Of a stretch of DNA of 24,515 bases, positions 14,076 through 21,255 are shown piece after piece. The stretch covers positions 1 to 24,515 of the forward strand of contig CAAGJQ010000129.1 of the NCBI GenBank assembly GCA_900770295.1. The letters are read 5' to 3'. Under the pieces are notes generated by a model that was not told the DNA's origin, did no database searches, and was given only the letters and a program-made list of their open reading frames with translations. The position numbers and the translations under genes are program-made. The DNA comes from an uncultured Oscillibacter sp. GTDB lineage: Bacteria > Bacillota > Clostridia > Oscillospirales > Oscillospiraceae. Position 1 is the stretch's first letter, and every line of letters begins with the position of its first letter.

Positions 14076-15305
14076 ATGAAAAAGCTGATCCCGATGCTGC
14101 TGGTCCTGGCGCTGCTGGCGGGATGCGGCGCGCAGGAGAACAAGACGGAGGAAAAAGGCCCGCCCGCAGGAGAGATGACTTTGCCGGAAAGCACCTACAC
14201 AGGCGATGACGCGGGGGAGTGCGCCTGTACCATGACCACGGAGTGGACGGAATATGACCCATCCGTGGGAGCCGTCTGGTATATTCTGAAAAACGAGAGC
14301 GACCGGGATGTGGAGACTGGTGCAGATTATCAGCTGGAAACCCTGGGGGAGAATGGTGCCTGGTATCAGTTTCCGCTTGTGGAGAACGCCGCTTGGAACG
14401 CTATCGCTTATGAACTCCCGGCGGGCGGGAGCATCGCCGTGGCCTGCCATCTCTCCATGTTCGATTATGATTTTTCTGACGGCACCTACCGCATTGTGAA
14501 AGAGGTGGAGGGACAGACTTGCACGGCGGAGTTCCACCTGAAAACAGGCGCCGCTATTTCCGCCGAAACGCCCTATGGTTTCGTCCCGCTGGAGGACCTG
14601 CCGGAGGACTACGGCGTGACCGCCGGAGCGGCGGAGGGCTGTCCGGTGTTCAACTGGTCAGGCTCGGAAAACCCGGAGGCTGTGGGGACCTTTTTGGAGA
14701 AGGTGCGGCTGGGCATCCCCTGCCAGCTGCGCACCGTCCAGGACTATGGCGAGAACGTACCCATGGTGACGGACGTCATCTATGAGAACGGCCACTTTCA
14801 CTGGCGGATGCGGCAGCAGGGGGAGTATTATGAGCAGCGCTTTTCCTATCTGGTGACAGATGGGACGGACGTCTATTTCAGCAACGGCGCCGATTGGGAG
14901 ACCGCCCAGGCCCATGCCGGAAAATGGGCCATCATCGTCCCGGCGGAGGGCCTGGGGGCACAGGACATCGCGCTGGTGGAGGCGATGACGGCCCGGCGGC
15001 TGGAGGGCAATACCGCCCGTTATAAAGTCTGGTCCGACGATGGTGAATGGGCGGCGGCTCTGACAGAGAACCCCACGGAATTCAGCATCAGCGGGCCGGA
15101 CGGAGGACAGGTCTGCGATTTGCGGGATTATGAGCTGACGAAAGACCTTACCTCTATTCAGGACCTGAGCTGGAATACGGATTACGAACATGTTCTGGTC
15201 CTGATCGGAAATGAGAGCGGTCTTGGAGCGGGACGGCATAGAAACATCATCTATTACGACGTGGAAAAATTTGATGTGCTGGATCTTCTGACACCCGGAA
15301 ACTGA
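14076..15305 (+). CDS. Putative lipoprotein with immunoglobulin-like domain
   Basis: A 409-residue exported protein. The N-terminus is a textbook lipoprotein signal: MKK, a hydrophobic core LIPMLLVLALL, then lipobox LLAGC with the lipidated Cys at residue 17. Residues about 35-150 look like the bacterial Ig-like domain often seen in clostridial lipoproteins, with a W-x-x-Y-x-L-x-N-x-S start and a Y-x-L-E-x-L-G-E-N-G-x-W-Y-Q-F core. Residues about 165-409 are unfamiliar to me: mixed beta/alpha, rich in Trp and Tyr, with no catalytic motif I recognise. The ATG at 14076 follows GAGAGG by 8 bases; GTG and ATG codons slightly upstream would sit on that site. It is divergent from ssnA and ends at a strong terminator, so it is probably monocistronic. 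It acts outside the membrane; function is unknown. Confidence 0.8.
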   Translation: MKKLIPMLLVLALLAGCGAQENKTEEKGPPAGEMTLPESTYTGDDAGECACTMTTEWTEYDPSVGAVWYILKNESDRDVETGADYQLETLGENGAWYQFPLVENAAWNAIAYELPAGGSIAVACHLSMFDYDFSDGTYRIVKEVEGQTCTAEFHLKTGAAISAETPYGFVPLEDLPEDYGVTAGAAEGCPVFNWSGSENPEAVGTFLEKVRLGIPCQLRTVQDYGENVPMVTDVIYENGHFHWRMRQQGEYYEQRFSYLVTDGTDVYFSNGADWETAQAHAGKWAIIVPAEGLGAQDIALVEAMTARRLEGNTARYKVWSDDGEWAAALTENPTEFSISGPDGGQVCDLRDYELTKDLTSIQDLSWNTDYEHVLVLIGNESGLGAGRHRNIIYYDVEKFDVLDLLTPGN

Positions 15306-15309
15306 ATCC

Positions 15310-15339
15310 ACATGCGGGAGCGGAGACGCTCCCGCATGT
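15310..15339 (+). terminator. Terminator after the lipoprotein gene
   Basis: A perfect 13-bp stem, ACATGCGGGAGCG (15310-15322) with CGCTCCCGCATGT (15327-15339), has a GAGA tetraloop. It is followed by TTTTACGATCTTTT. It begins 4 bases past the stop codon. Confidence 0.92.
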
Positions 15340-15371
15340 TTTACGATCTTTTGCAAAAAATGAAAAGAGAA

Positions 15372-15401
15372 TTGACAAAAAGATGCTTCTTCTGCTATCC
15401 T
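15372..15401 (+). promoter_or_regulatory. Promoter of the AGCS symporter gene
   Basis: Consensus TTGACA (15372-15377), an 18-nt spacer and TATCCT (15396-15401). It lies between the lipoprotein terminator and the symporter, so the symporter is transcribed independently. The leader is about 32 bases and ends in AGGAAAGGA. Confidence 0.75.
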
Positions 15402-15439
15402 GAATGAACTGAAAAGACAAAGGAAAGGAATTTTGTTCT

Positions 15440-16840
15440 ATGTTGGGAGACATCATCGGGACACTGAACAACTGGCTCTATACGTATATCCTGGTGATCC
15501 TGCTGATCGCGGCGGGGTTGTATTTTTCTATCCGCACCCGGTTCGTTCAGTTCCGCCTGCTGGGGGAGTCCTTCCGGGTGATCCGGGAAAAGGCACCGGA
15601 TAAAAACGCGGTCTCTTCTTTCCAGGCGTTGATGGTCTCCACGGCCTCCCGGGTGGGCACCGGCAATATCGCCGGCGTGTCCACAGCGCTGTGTCTGGGC
15701 GGCGTGGGGGCCGTGTTCTGGATGTGGGTCATCGCCCTGCTGGGCGGGGCATCGGCCTTTGTGGAGAGCACGCTGGCACAGATTTATAAAGTAAGAGACG
15801 GGGAGGGCGGCAGCCGGGGAGGTCCGGCCTATTACATCGAAGCGGTCCTGGGCAGCCGGGGGCTGGCGGCGCTGTTCGCCGTGTTCCTGATTTTGACCTA
15901 CATGGTGGGCTTCAACATGGTGGCGTCCTACAATCTGGTGGACTCCTTCTCCGGATACGACTTTTTCAGCGGCAGCACGCCCTATATCGCGGGTATCCTC
16001 CTGGCGCTGGCGGCGGCGCTGTGCATCTTTGGCGGCGGAAAACGGCTGACCAGGATCACCGGCGTACTGGTGCCGTTCATGGGCGGCGCCTATGTGCTGA
16101 TGGCCGTCATTATGATCGTACTCCACGCGGAGCTGCTGCCCGGTGTTCTGGCGGCGATCTTTGAAAATGCCTTTGATTTTCACGCCATCTTCGGCGGCTT
16201 CACCGGCTCGGCCATGATGTACGGCATCAAGCGGGGCCTCTTTTCCAACGAGGCCGGCGTGGGCTCCGCCCCCAACGCGGCGGCCTCCGCCATGGTGTCC
16301 CATCCGGTGAAGCAGGGGCTGGTGCAGATGCTCAGCGTCTTTCTCGATACCCTGCTGATCTGCTCCGCCACGGCCTTCATGTGCCTGTGCTCCGGCGTGG
16401 CGCCGGAGGAGGCCCTGAAGGGCGTGCCCTATGTTCAGGCGGCGTTGGCCGGGACCTTCGGCAGCTTTGGACATTGGTTCATCACGGGGGCCATGCTGCT
16501 GTTCGCCTTTACCACCATCCTGGGCAACTACTATTACTGCGAGAGCAACTTCCAGTACCTGCTGCGCCGGGACGCCCGCCGCTGGGAGATGGCGCTGTTC
16601 CGTCTGGCGGCTGTGGGGATCGTGTTCCTGGGCGCGCAGATGGACTTTTCTCTGGTGTGGGACCTGGCGGATGTGCTGATGGGCTGCATGGCGCTGATCA
16701 ATCTGCCGGTGATCCTGCGGCTGTTCCGCCCGGTGTCTCTGGCTCTGCGGGACTATCTGCGGCAGAGGGAACAGGGAGAGGACCCGGTGTTCCGGGCGGC
16801 GGATATCGGCCTTGGCGGACAGACGGAATTCTGGAATTAA
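15440..16840 (+). CDS. AGCS-family sodium:alanine/glycine symporter
   Basis: A 466-residue cytoplasmic-membrane carrier that couples uptake of small neutral amino acids (alanine or glycine) to Na+ or H+. Family marks are the N-terminal RTRFVQFRLL, the conserved SSFQALMVSTASRVGTGNIAGV (about residues 58-79) and the second conserved block around GIKRGLFSNEAGVGSAPNAAA. About ten to eleven hydrophobic segments are evident. The start at 15440 has AGGAAAGGA 10 bases upstream. Length is normal for the family. It has its own promoter and terminator. The neighbouring ssnA-ygfK unit might release glycine or other amino-acid products, but a link is only speculation. The substrate cannot be fixed from sequence. 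Confidence 0.95.
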   Translation: MLGDIIGTLNNWLYTYILVILLIAAGLYFSIRTRFVQFRLLGESFRVIREKAPDKNAVSSFQALMVSTASRVGTGNIAGVSTALCLGGVGAVFWMWVIALLGGASAFVESTLAQIYKVRDGEGGSRGGPAYYIEAVLGSRGLAALFAVFLILTYMVGFNMVASYNLVDSFSGYDFFSGSTPYIAGILLALAAALCIFGGGKRLTRITGVLVPFMGGAYVLMAVIMIVLHAELLPGVLAAIFENAFDFHAIFGGFTGSAMMYGIKRGLFSNEAGVGSAPNAAASAMVSHPVKQGLVQMLSVFLDTLLICSATAFMCLCSGVAPEEALKGVPYVQAALAGTFGSFGHWFITGAMLLFAFTTILGNYYYCESNFQYLLRRDARRWEMALFRLAAVGIVFLGAQMDFSLVWDLADVLMGCMALINLPVILRLFRPVSLALRDYLRQREQGEDPVFRAADIGLGGQTEFWN

Positions 16841-16844
16841 CCTG

Positions 16845-16880
16845 AACAGGCGGGAACGCACAGCGTTCCCGCCTGTTTTT
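16845..16880 (+). terminator. Terminator after the AGCS symporter
   Basis: A perfect 15-bp stem, AACAGGCGGGAACGC (16845-16859) with GCGTTCCCGCCTGTT (16863-16877), has a 3-base loop and continues TTT. It sits 5 bases past the stop codon. The minus strand lacks a clean T-run after the stem, so it serves mainly the plus strand; the convergent aldolase gene ends about 50 bases away. Confidence 0.92.
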
Positions 16881-16927
16881 CTCTCTGTACCCACAGAAGA
16901 TGTAAGGATTTGATGTTCCGGCGCGGT

Positions 16928-17707
16928 TTACGCATCCCGCGACAGAATCTCCGCCACCATGGAGCGGTAAGACTGGATGTACATCAGCACGTCCAGGCCG
17001 GTGGTCACGCTGTCGAAGCCCGCTGCCAGATTGGCCTTTGCGGCCTTGGCGTCGCCGCAGAAGATGAAGGACGGCTTGTTCGCCGCCCGGCAGGCGGCGC
17101 GGATACGCCCCAGGGCGTCCAGCATCTGCGGCGTGTCCAGCTGCATTGGACAGCCCAGGGCGATGGAGAGATCCAGCGGGCCCACAAAGATGCCGTCCAC
17201 ACCGTCCATGGCGGCGATCTCCTCGATGTGGGCCAGACATCCGGCGGTCTCGCACTGAGGGAGAAGCAGCGTCTGGCGGTTACAGTCCTCCATATAGGCC
17301 GCCGCACCGTGAGCGGCGTTTTCGGCGTAATTCCAGCCGCCGTCCCGGGTGGGACAGAAACCGCGGTTGCCCAGAGGGGCGAATTTAGCGTACTGGATGA
17401 GCTGGCGGACCTGCTCTGTCGTTTCCACCGCCGGAACGATCAACCCTTTGGCACCCAGGTCCAGAGGGCGCAGCACGGCGCTGCGGGAAATCTCGTTGAT
17501 GCGGACCAGCGGATCAATACCGGCGCTGCCGGCGGCGGTGATGGCGGCGGACACAAATTCCATGTCAGCGGAGCAGTGTTCTGTGTCAATGACCACGTAG
17601 TCCAGGCCCGTATAGGCCATGCTCTCAATGGCCACAGTGCTCTTCATGTGGGTGAATGTGCCAACGGAGGGTTCCCGGTTCTGAAATTTTTCTAAAATCG
17701 AATTCAT
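16928..17707 (-). CDS. HpcH/HpaI aldolase family protein
   Basis: A 259-residue class II, metal-dependent 2-oxoacid aldolase of the HpcH/HpaI fold, whose members split 2-keto-3-deoxy acids to pyruvate and an aldehyde. The catalytic His is H44 in VIDTEHCSAD and the pyruvate-binding Arg is R69 in PLVRINEI. The metal ligands are E153 (PQCETAG) and D179 (FVGPLDLS). The FAPLGNRGF loop also matches. The exact sugar acid or aldehyde substrate is open; 4-hydroxy-2-oxoheptanedioate or 2-keto-3-deoxy-L-rhamnonate are the usual automatic labels. I take the ATG at 17705-17707 (GAGGA 5 bases upstream); another ATG two codons earlier is too close to that site. It follows a HAD phosphatase gene by 16 bases, so they are probably co-transcribed. 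Confidence 0.9.
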   Translation of the reverse strand: MNSILEKFQNREPSVGTFTHMKSTVAIESMAYTGLDYVVIDTEHCSADMEFVSAAITAAGSAGIDPLVRINEISRSAVLRPLDLGAKGLIVPAVETTEQVRQLIQYAKFAPLGNRGFCPTRDGGWNYAENAAHGAAAYMEDCNRQTLLLPQCETAGCLAHIEEIAAMDGVDGIFVGPLDLSIALGCPMQLDTPQMLDALGRIRAACRAANKPSFIFCGDAKAAKANLAAGFDSVTTGLDVLMYIQSYRSMVAEILSRDA

Positions 17708-17723
17708 ATACATCCTCTTTTCA

Positions 17724-18380
17724 TCATGATTTCCGCCTGGCCTTTTGCTCCGGCAGCCACAGCAGTTCTTCAAAACTTTTGATATATACGTCGCAGAAAG
17801 CCCGCATTTCCTTTTCGTCCCGGGCGAAGAAGCTGTCATAGACGCCGACCACCCGCATTTTGGCTGCTCTGGCGCCCTGGCAGGCAGCCAGACTGTCGTC
17901 AAAAATGGTGCAGTCCTCCGGACGGACATGGTTTTCCGCCGCGGCCGCCAGCCAGACATCCGGACGTTTCTTCTCCAGCCCCAACTGCTGGGCAAAGGTG
18001 ATGCGGTCAAAATACTTTTCCAGGTCCAGCTTTTTCAGCGCGGTGCGGCAGTGCTCCGGTACGCTGGAGGTCACCACCGCCAGCTGGCGGCCCTCCGCTT
18101 TGCACTGTTTCAGATAGGCCCGGACGCCGGGCTTCACCGTGACGTGGGCGTAGGCGTCCTTGGCCATGTCCATCCACTCCGCGATGATCTCCTCGCAGGA
18201 CTCCTCCAGATGGCAGTACTCCTTCGTGAATTCGGCGGCCAGAGGGAGGATGGTATGGGCCACTCCTTCGTAATAAGCGTGGGTGTAGGGCAGGCCCCGC
18301 CTGGCCAGAAATTCCCGGTCCACATTCTTCCACACGCCGTTGGAGTCGATGAGCGTGCCGTCCATATCGAATAAAAACAT
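17724..18380 (-). CDS. HAD-superfamily hydrolase (subfamily IA, phosphatase-like)
   Basis: A 218-residue cytosolic hydrolase. Motif I is FLFDMDGTL with nucleophile D5 and acid/base D7. An alpha-helical cap (about residues 15-85) follows, then motif II VTSS, motif III lysine in LEKKRPD and motif IV IFDDSL. This is the beta-phosphoglucomutase/phosphatase branch, and the substrate is probably a sugar or polyol phosphate (family-level inference). The ATG at 18378-18380 is 8 bases after AGGAGG; the open frame upstream overlaps the divergent promoters and lacks conservation. It shares an operon with the aldolase downstream, consistent with a small sugar-acid salvage or detoxification pathway, which remains unproven. 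Confidence 0.9.
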   Translation of the reverse strand: MFLFDMDGTLIDSNGVWKNVDREFLARRGLPYTHAYYEGVAHTILPLAAEFTKEYCHLEESCEEIIAEWMDMAKDAYAHVTVKPGVRAYLKQCKAEGRQLAVVTSSVPEHCRTALKKLDLEKYFDRITFAQQLGLEKKRPDVWLAAAAENHVRPEDCTIFDDSLAACQGARAAKMRVVGVYDSFFARDEKEMRAFCDVYIKSFEELLWLPEQKARRKS

Positions 18381-18422
18381 GGGTGAAACCTCCTTTTCCG
18401 GCCGAAAGCGCCAGGGAAAGTC

Positions 18423-18451
18423 TTGCCATTTGCCCGCCGTGGTGCTAAAAT
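18423..18451 (+). promoter_or_regulatory. Promoter of the second EamA transporter
   Basis: TTGCCA (18423-18428), a 17-nt spacer and TAAAAT (18446-18451) on the plus strand, about 57 bases before the transporter ATG. Confidence 0.65.
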
Positions 18452-18473
18452 ACCGAAATGTTGCGTTATGCAA

Positions 18474-18502
18474 AGTATACCATAAAAGAGACATGGGAGC
18501 AA
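18474..18502 (-). promoter_or_regulatory. Possible promoter of the HAD-aldolase unit
   Basis: On the minus strand TATACT (18474-18479) stands 17 nt downstream of TTGCTC (18497-18502), a poor -35. It lies beyond the plus-strand promoter, so the two divergent transcripts would overlap by about 20-40 bases. Confidence is limited by the weak -35. Confidence 0.4.
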
Positions 18503-18507
18503 GTCAC

Positions 18508-19419
18508 ATGAAAGTCAATCGGATTCGTCAGAATGTGCTGCCGGTTCTGGCAGCCTTGATTTGGGGTACTGCCTTTGTGGCCCAGAGCGTGGGGGCCGAT
18601 TATGTGGAGCCCTTCACCTTCAACGCGGCCCGGTCGGCCATCGCGTTTTTGTTTTTGCTGGTACTGTGCCTGGTGCGCCGGGCTGTGCAGCGGGGCGTGG
18701 TGGAGCCTGTCACGAAGTCCTGGAGAGATTTGGCGATGGGCGGCATCTGCTGCGGCGTGGCTTTGACGGTGGCCACCAACCTGCAGCAAAAGGGCCTGGA
18801 GACCACCACCTCCGGCAAGGCCGGATTTATCACGGCGCTGTACATTGTCATTGTGCCCATCGCGGGTATTTTCCTGAAGAAAAAAGCGCCTAAGACCATT
18901 TGGATCAGCGTGGCCCTGGCGGTGGCGGGCCTGTACTGCCTGTGCATCACGGAGGACTTCACCATCACCAGCGGCGACTTTTACATCCTGCTGTGCGCGT
19001 TCTGCTTCTCCGCCCACATCCTGGTCATCGACTATTTCACCCAGAGGGTGGACGGCGTGGAGCTGTCCTGCGTGCAGTTTCTGGTGGCGGCGGTGCTGTC
19101 CTCTGCCGGCATGGTCGCCGCGGAGTCCCCGTCTCTGGAGGCGCTGCGCCTGTGCATCTGGCCCATTCTGTACGTGGGCATTTTCTCCAGCGGCGTGGCC
19201 TATACCTTACAGATTCTGGCCCAGAAGGACTCCAACCCCACGGTGGTGTCTCTGCTGCTGAGCCTGGAGTCGGTGTTCGCCACGCTGGCGGGCGCTGTCA
19301 TTCTCCACGACCGGATGAGCGGGAAGGAGTATTTGGGCTGTGTTCTGATGCTGGTTGCGGTGGTTCTGGCACAGCTGCCCGAGCCCCGGAAGCGGACGGA
19401 GGAAGTTCTGAACAAATGA
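18508..19419 (+). CDS. EamA/DMT-family transporter (second copy)
   Basis: A 303-residue ten-segment membrane carrier of the drug/metabolite transporter superfamily. Marks are the N-terminal LPVLAALIWGTAFVAQ, the first-repeat end GLETTTSGKAGFITALY, and the second-repeat SGVAYTLQILAQKDSNPTVVSLLLSLE and the conserved VFATLAGAVILHD. This is the subgroup with the A-L-I-W-G-T-A-F-V start common in Clostridia, and it differs clearly from the EamA protein at 1886-2782. The ATG at 18508 has GGGAG 8-9 bases upstream. It has its own promoter and a strong terminator. The substrate is not predictable. Confidence 0.9.
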   Translation: MKVNRIRQNVLPVLAALIWGTAFVAQSVGADYVEPFTFNAARSAIAFLFLLVLCLVRRAVQRGVVEPVTKSWRDLAMGGICCGVALTVATNLQQKGLETTTSGKAGFITALYIVIVPIAGIFLKKKAPKTIWISVALAVAGLYCLCITEDFTITSGDFYILLCAFCFSAHILVIDYFTQRVDGVELSCVQFLVAAVLSSAGMVAAESPSLEALRLCIWPILYVGIFSSGVAYTLQILAQKDSNPTVVSLLLSLESVFATLAGAVILHDRMSGKEYLGCVLMLVAVVLAQLPEPRKRTEEVLNK

Positions 19420-19421
19420 GG

Positions 19422-19464
19422 ATCAGGCGGGGAGGCCGATTTTGGCATCCCCGCCTGATTTTTG
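19422..19464 (+). terminator. Terminator after the second EamA gene
   Basis: ATCAGGCGGGG (19422-19432) pairs with CCCCGCCTGAT (19449-19459), 11 bp, with an inner GCC/GGC pairing, followed by TTTT. It starts within 3 bases of the stop codon. Confidence 0.9.
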
Positions 19465-19466
19465 CA

Positions 19467-19495
19467 TGGACAAAGGTCAACCCTTGTGGTAAACT
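19467..19495 (+). promoter_or_regulatory. Possible promoter of the glycosyltransferase-tmk unit
   Basis: TGGACA (19467-19472), a 17-nt spacer and TAAACT (19490-19495), the last overlapping a TATAAA. It lies immediately after the preceding terminator and about 35 bases before the glycosyltransferase start. Confidence 0.45.
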
Positions 19496-19529
19496 ATAAA
19501 ATTGTATGAGTATGTTGCGAGGTGGTTCC

Positions 19530-20246
19530 ATGCGTATCGACGTGTTGGGCGTTGGATTTGACAATATGACAATGGAGGAGGCTGTGGCCCGGGGCGTGGA
19601 GCTGATCCATCAGGAGGGCTCCCACTACGTGGTGACGCCGAATCCGGAGATCGTGGAGGTCTGCCGGGAGAATCTGGCGGCCAAGATCGCGGTAAACGGC
19701 GCGGACCTGGTGCTGCCCGACGGGATCGGTGTCATCAAGGGCGCCGCCATGCTGGGCACGCCGCTGAAAGAAAAAACTCCCGGCATTGAATTCGCCGGCC
19801 ATCTGATGGAAAGAATGGCAGGGGAGGGCCTGTCCCTGTATCTGCTGGGCGCCAAGCCCGGCGTGGCGGAGAAGGCGGCGGAGAACCTGCGGTCCCAGTA
19901 TCCCGGACTGGTCATCGCCGGCACCCACGACGGCTATTTCAAGGAGGATGGCCCCGTTGTGGAGGACATCCGGCAAAGCGGCGCCGATGTGGTGTTCGTC
20001 TGTCTGGGCGCCCCCAAGCAGGAGCTGTGGATGAAGAAGAACGGCCCCGCCACCGGCGCCCATCTGCTGTGCGGTCTGGGCGGTAGCCTGGATGTTTTTG
20101 CCGGCGTGGTGGAGCGGGCACCCAAGTTCTGGTCCGACCATGGCCTGGAGTGGTTCTACCGCCTGTGCAAGGAGCCGAAGCGCATCGGCCGCATGATGAA
20201 GCTGCCGCTGTTTCTGGTCCATGTGAAACAGGAGAAGCGGAAATGA
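19530..20246 (+). CDS. WecG/TagA/CpsF family glycosyltransferase
   Basis: A 238-residue family GT26 enzyme. Relatives transfer N-acetylmannosamine (TagA) or N-acetylmannosaminuronate (WecG) to undecaprenyl-diphospho-GlcNAc in cell-wall polymer synthesis. Marks are TPNPEIVE (about 36-43), the LPDGIGV motif with the candidate catalytic D64, LYLLGAKPGVAEKAAENL, and VCLGAPKQELWM. There is no transmembrane span; the protein would be peripheral on the inner membrane face. The ATG at 19530 follows GAGGTGG; an ATG eight codons earlier has no ribosome site. It overlaps the next gene by 4 bases (ATGA). The exact polymer (teichoic acid, capsule or another glycan) is not shown here, because no other glycan genes are nearby. 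Confidence 0.9.
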   Translation: MRIDVLGVGFDNMTMEEAVARGVELIHQEGSHYVVTPNPEIVEVCRENLAAKIAVNGADLVLPDGIGVIKGAAMLGTPLKEKTPGIEFAGHLMERMAGEGLSLYLLGAKPGVAEKAAENLRSQYPGLVIAGTHDGYFKEDGPVVEDIRQSGADVVFVCLGAPKQELWMKKNGPATGAHLLCGLGGSLDVFAGVVERAPKFWSDHGLEWFYRLCKEPKRIGRMMKLPLFLVHVKQEKRK

Positions 20247-20911
20247 GCGGAAAACTGATCGTATTCGAGGGGACGGACGGCTCTGGCAAGGCCACCCAGG
20301 CCCGGATGCTGTGCCGGCGGCTGGAGACGGAGGGAACCCCCTTTCGCGAGATCGACTTTCCCCGGTATGGGAATCCTTTTGCGGAGCCGGCGAATCTGTA
20401 CCTCCACGGTGCACTGGGAAAAAAGGCGGGGGACGTGAACGCCTATGCCGCGTCCATGTTCTTCTCCATGGACCGCTATGCCTCCTACAAGCAGGACTGG
20501 GGAGATTTTTATGAAAATGGCGGCCTGGTCGTTGCGAACCGGTATACCACGTCCAACGCGGTCCATCAGGCGTCCAAGCTCCTGAAAAATGACCGGAAGC
20601 AGTATCTGGACTGGCTGTTCCATTTGGAATACGATCTGCTCGGCCTGCCGAAGCCGGATCTGGTCATCTATCTGGATATGCCCACAGAGATCACCGAGCG
20701 CATGATGCGCCAGCGGGAGAAGGACACCGGGACCCACGCGGACATTCACGAACAGGACGAGGTGTATTTGAAGAACTGCCGCGCCAACGCGAAGGAGATT
20801 GTCAAGGAATGCGGCTGGCTGGTCATCAACTGCGCCAGAAACGGCGAGCCCCGGACGCCGGAGGATATCCACGCCCAGGTCTACCGCACGGTCAAAAAGC
20901 AGCTTCTGTAA
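20243..20911 (+). CDS. tmk: Thymidylate kinase (dTMP kinase)
   Basis: A 222-residue nucleoside-monophosphate kinase that phosphorylates dTMP to dTDP with ATP. The P-loop is EGTDGSGKAT (residues 9-18), the DR-Y motif of the base pocket appears as MDRYASY, and the later VVANRYTTSN carries the (D/N)RY element. A lid region rich in Arg follows YLDMPTEITERMMRQRE. It resembles the clostridial tmk-like branch, which is longer in the lid than E. coli Tmk. The ATG overlaps the preceding stop (ATGA), so translation is coupled. The chain of glycosyltransferase then kinase has no obvious metabolic logic. It also provides the pyrimidine branch to dTTP, distant from the pyr operon. A related deoxynucleoside kinase is a less likely reading. 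Confidence 0.9.
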   Translation: MSGKLIVFEGTDGSGKATQARMLCRRLETEGTPFREIDFPRYGNPFAEPANLYLHGALGKKAGDVNAYAASMFFSMDRYASYKQDWGDFYENGGLVVANRYTTSNAVHQASKLLKNDRKQYLDWLFHLEYDLLGLPKPDLVIYLDMPTEITERMMRQREKDTGTHADIHEQDEVYLKNCRANAKEIVKECGWLVINCARNGEPRTPEDIHAQVYRTVKKQLL

Positions 20912-20973
20912 AGCCTGTCCATTTCACTGCGTGCAAAAGCGGGACGCAGGGCGCCCCACTTCGCACGGAGAGA

Positions 20974-21114
20974 TCAGCAGCAGCTCTCGTTACAGTTGTT
21001 GTTGCAGCCGCAGCTGCTGCCCCAGAAACCATTGCCGCAGCAACAGATCAGGATGACGATGAGGATGATGAGCCACAGGCAGGAACAGTCGTTGTTTCCG
21101 TTGTTGAACCACAT
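20974..21114 (-). CDS. Small Cys-rich membrane peptide (46 residues)
   Basis: A 46-residue peptide: a polar head of about 12 residues (MWFNNGNNDCSC), one hydrophobic span (LWLIILIVILI) and a Cys/Asn/Gly tail with the clusters CCCGNG, CGCNNNC and ESCC. There are nine Cys in all. The ATG at 21112-21114 has GAGGTG upstream; a longer open frame exists but crosses the likely promoter. I do not recognise a family for certain. Its shape recalls very small Firmicute membrane or spore-coat peptides such as the YjcZ type (inference only). It is divergent from mltG and convergent with tmk. The strong amphipathic design and good ribosome site argue that it is real, and functional assignment is open. Confidence 0.6.
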   Translation of the reverse strand: MWFNNGNNDCSCLWLIILIVILICCCGNGFWGSSCGCNNNCNESCC

Positions 21115-21211
21115 GATTGTCACCTCACTTCGAGATATTCTATGCGTCTGCCCCCTGTTTGGGGCCTGACCATTTGAAAAATCCCGCAAGGGACAACGCC
21201 ACAAAAAATCG

Positions 21212-21239
21212 GACCGCCCCAGTTGAGACCGGGCGGGGA
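21212..21239 (+). promoter_or_regulatory. Inverted repeat just before the mltG ribosome site
   Basis: CCGCCC and GGGCGG form a 6-7-bp GC-rich hairpin with a loop of about 11 bases, ending about 6 bases before the GGAGG of mltG. No T-run follows in the plus direction. It may affect translation of mltG; I see no clear sigma-A promoter in this 140-base intergenic region. Confidence 0.35.
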
Positions 21240-21255
21240 AATATGGAGGAATTCA

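Noticed and set aside
13798..14262. N-terminal extension of SsnA to about 602 residues
   Set aside because: The extension covers the promoter, leader and terminator and resembles no protein. The ATG at 13797 has a perfect Shine-Dalgarno and matches the family length.
15395..16894. Minus-strand open frame of about 499 codons opposite the AGCS symporter
   Set aside because: Low-complexity Gln/His/Arg-rich shadow of a membrane protein gene, and it would run through the symporter terminator.
20912..20973. CTGCGT/ACGCAG repeat between tmk and the small peptide gene as a terminator
   Set aside because: Only 6 bp with an 11-nt loop and no T-tract on either strand.
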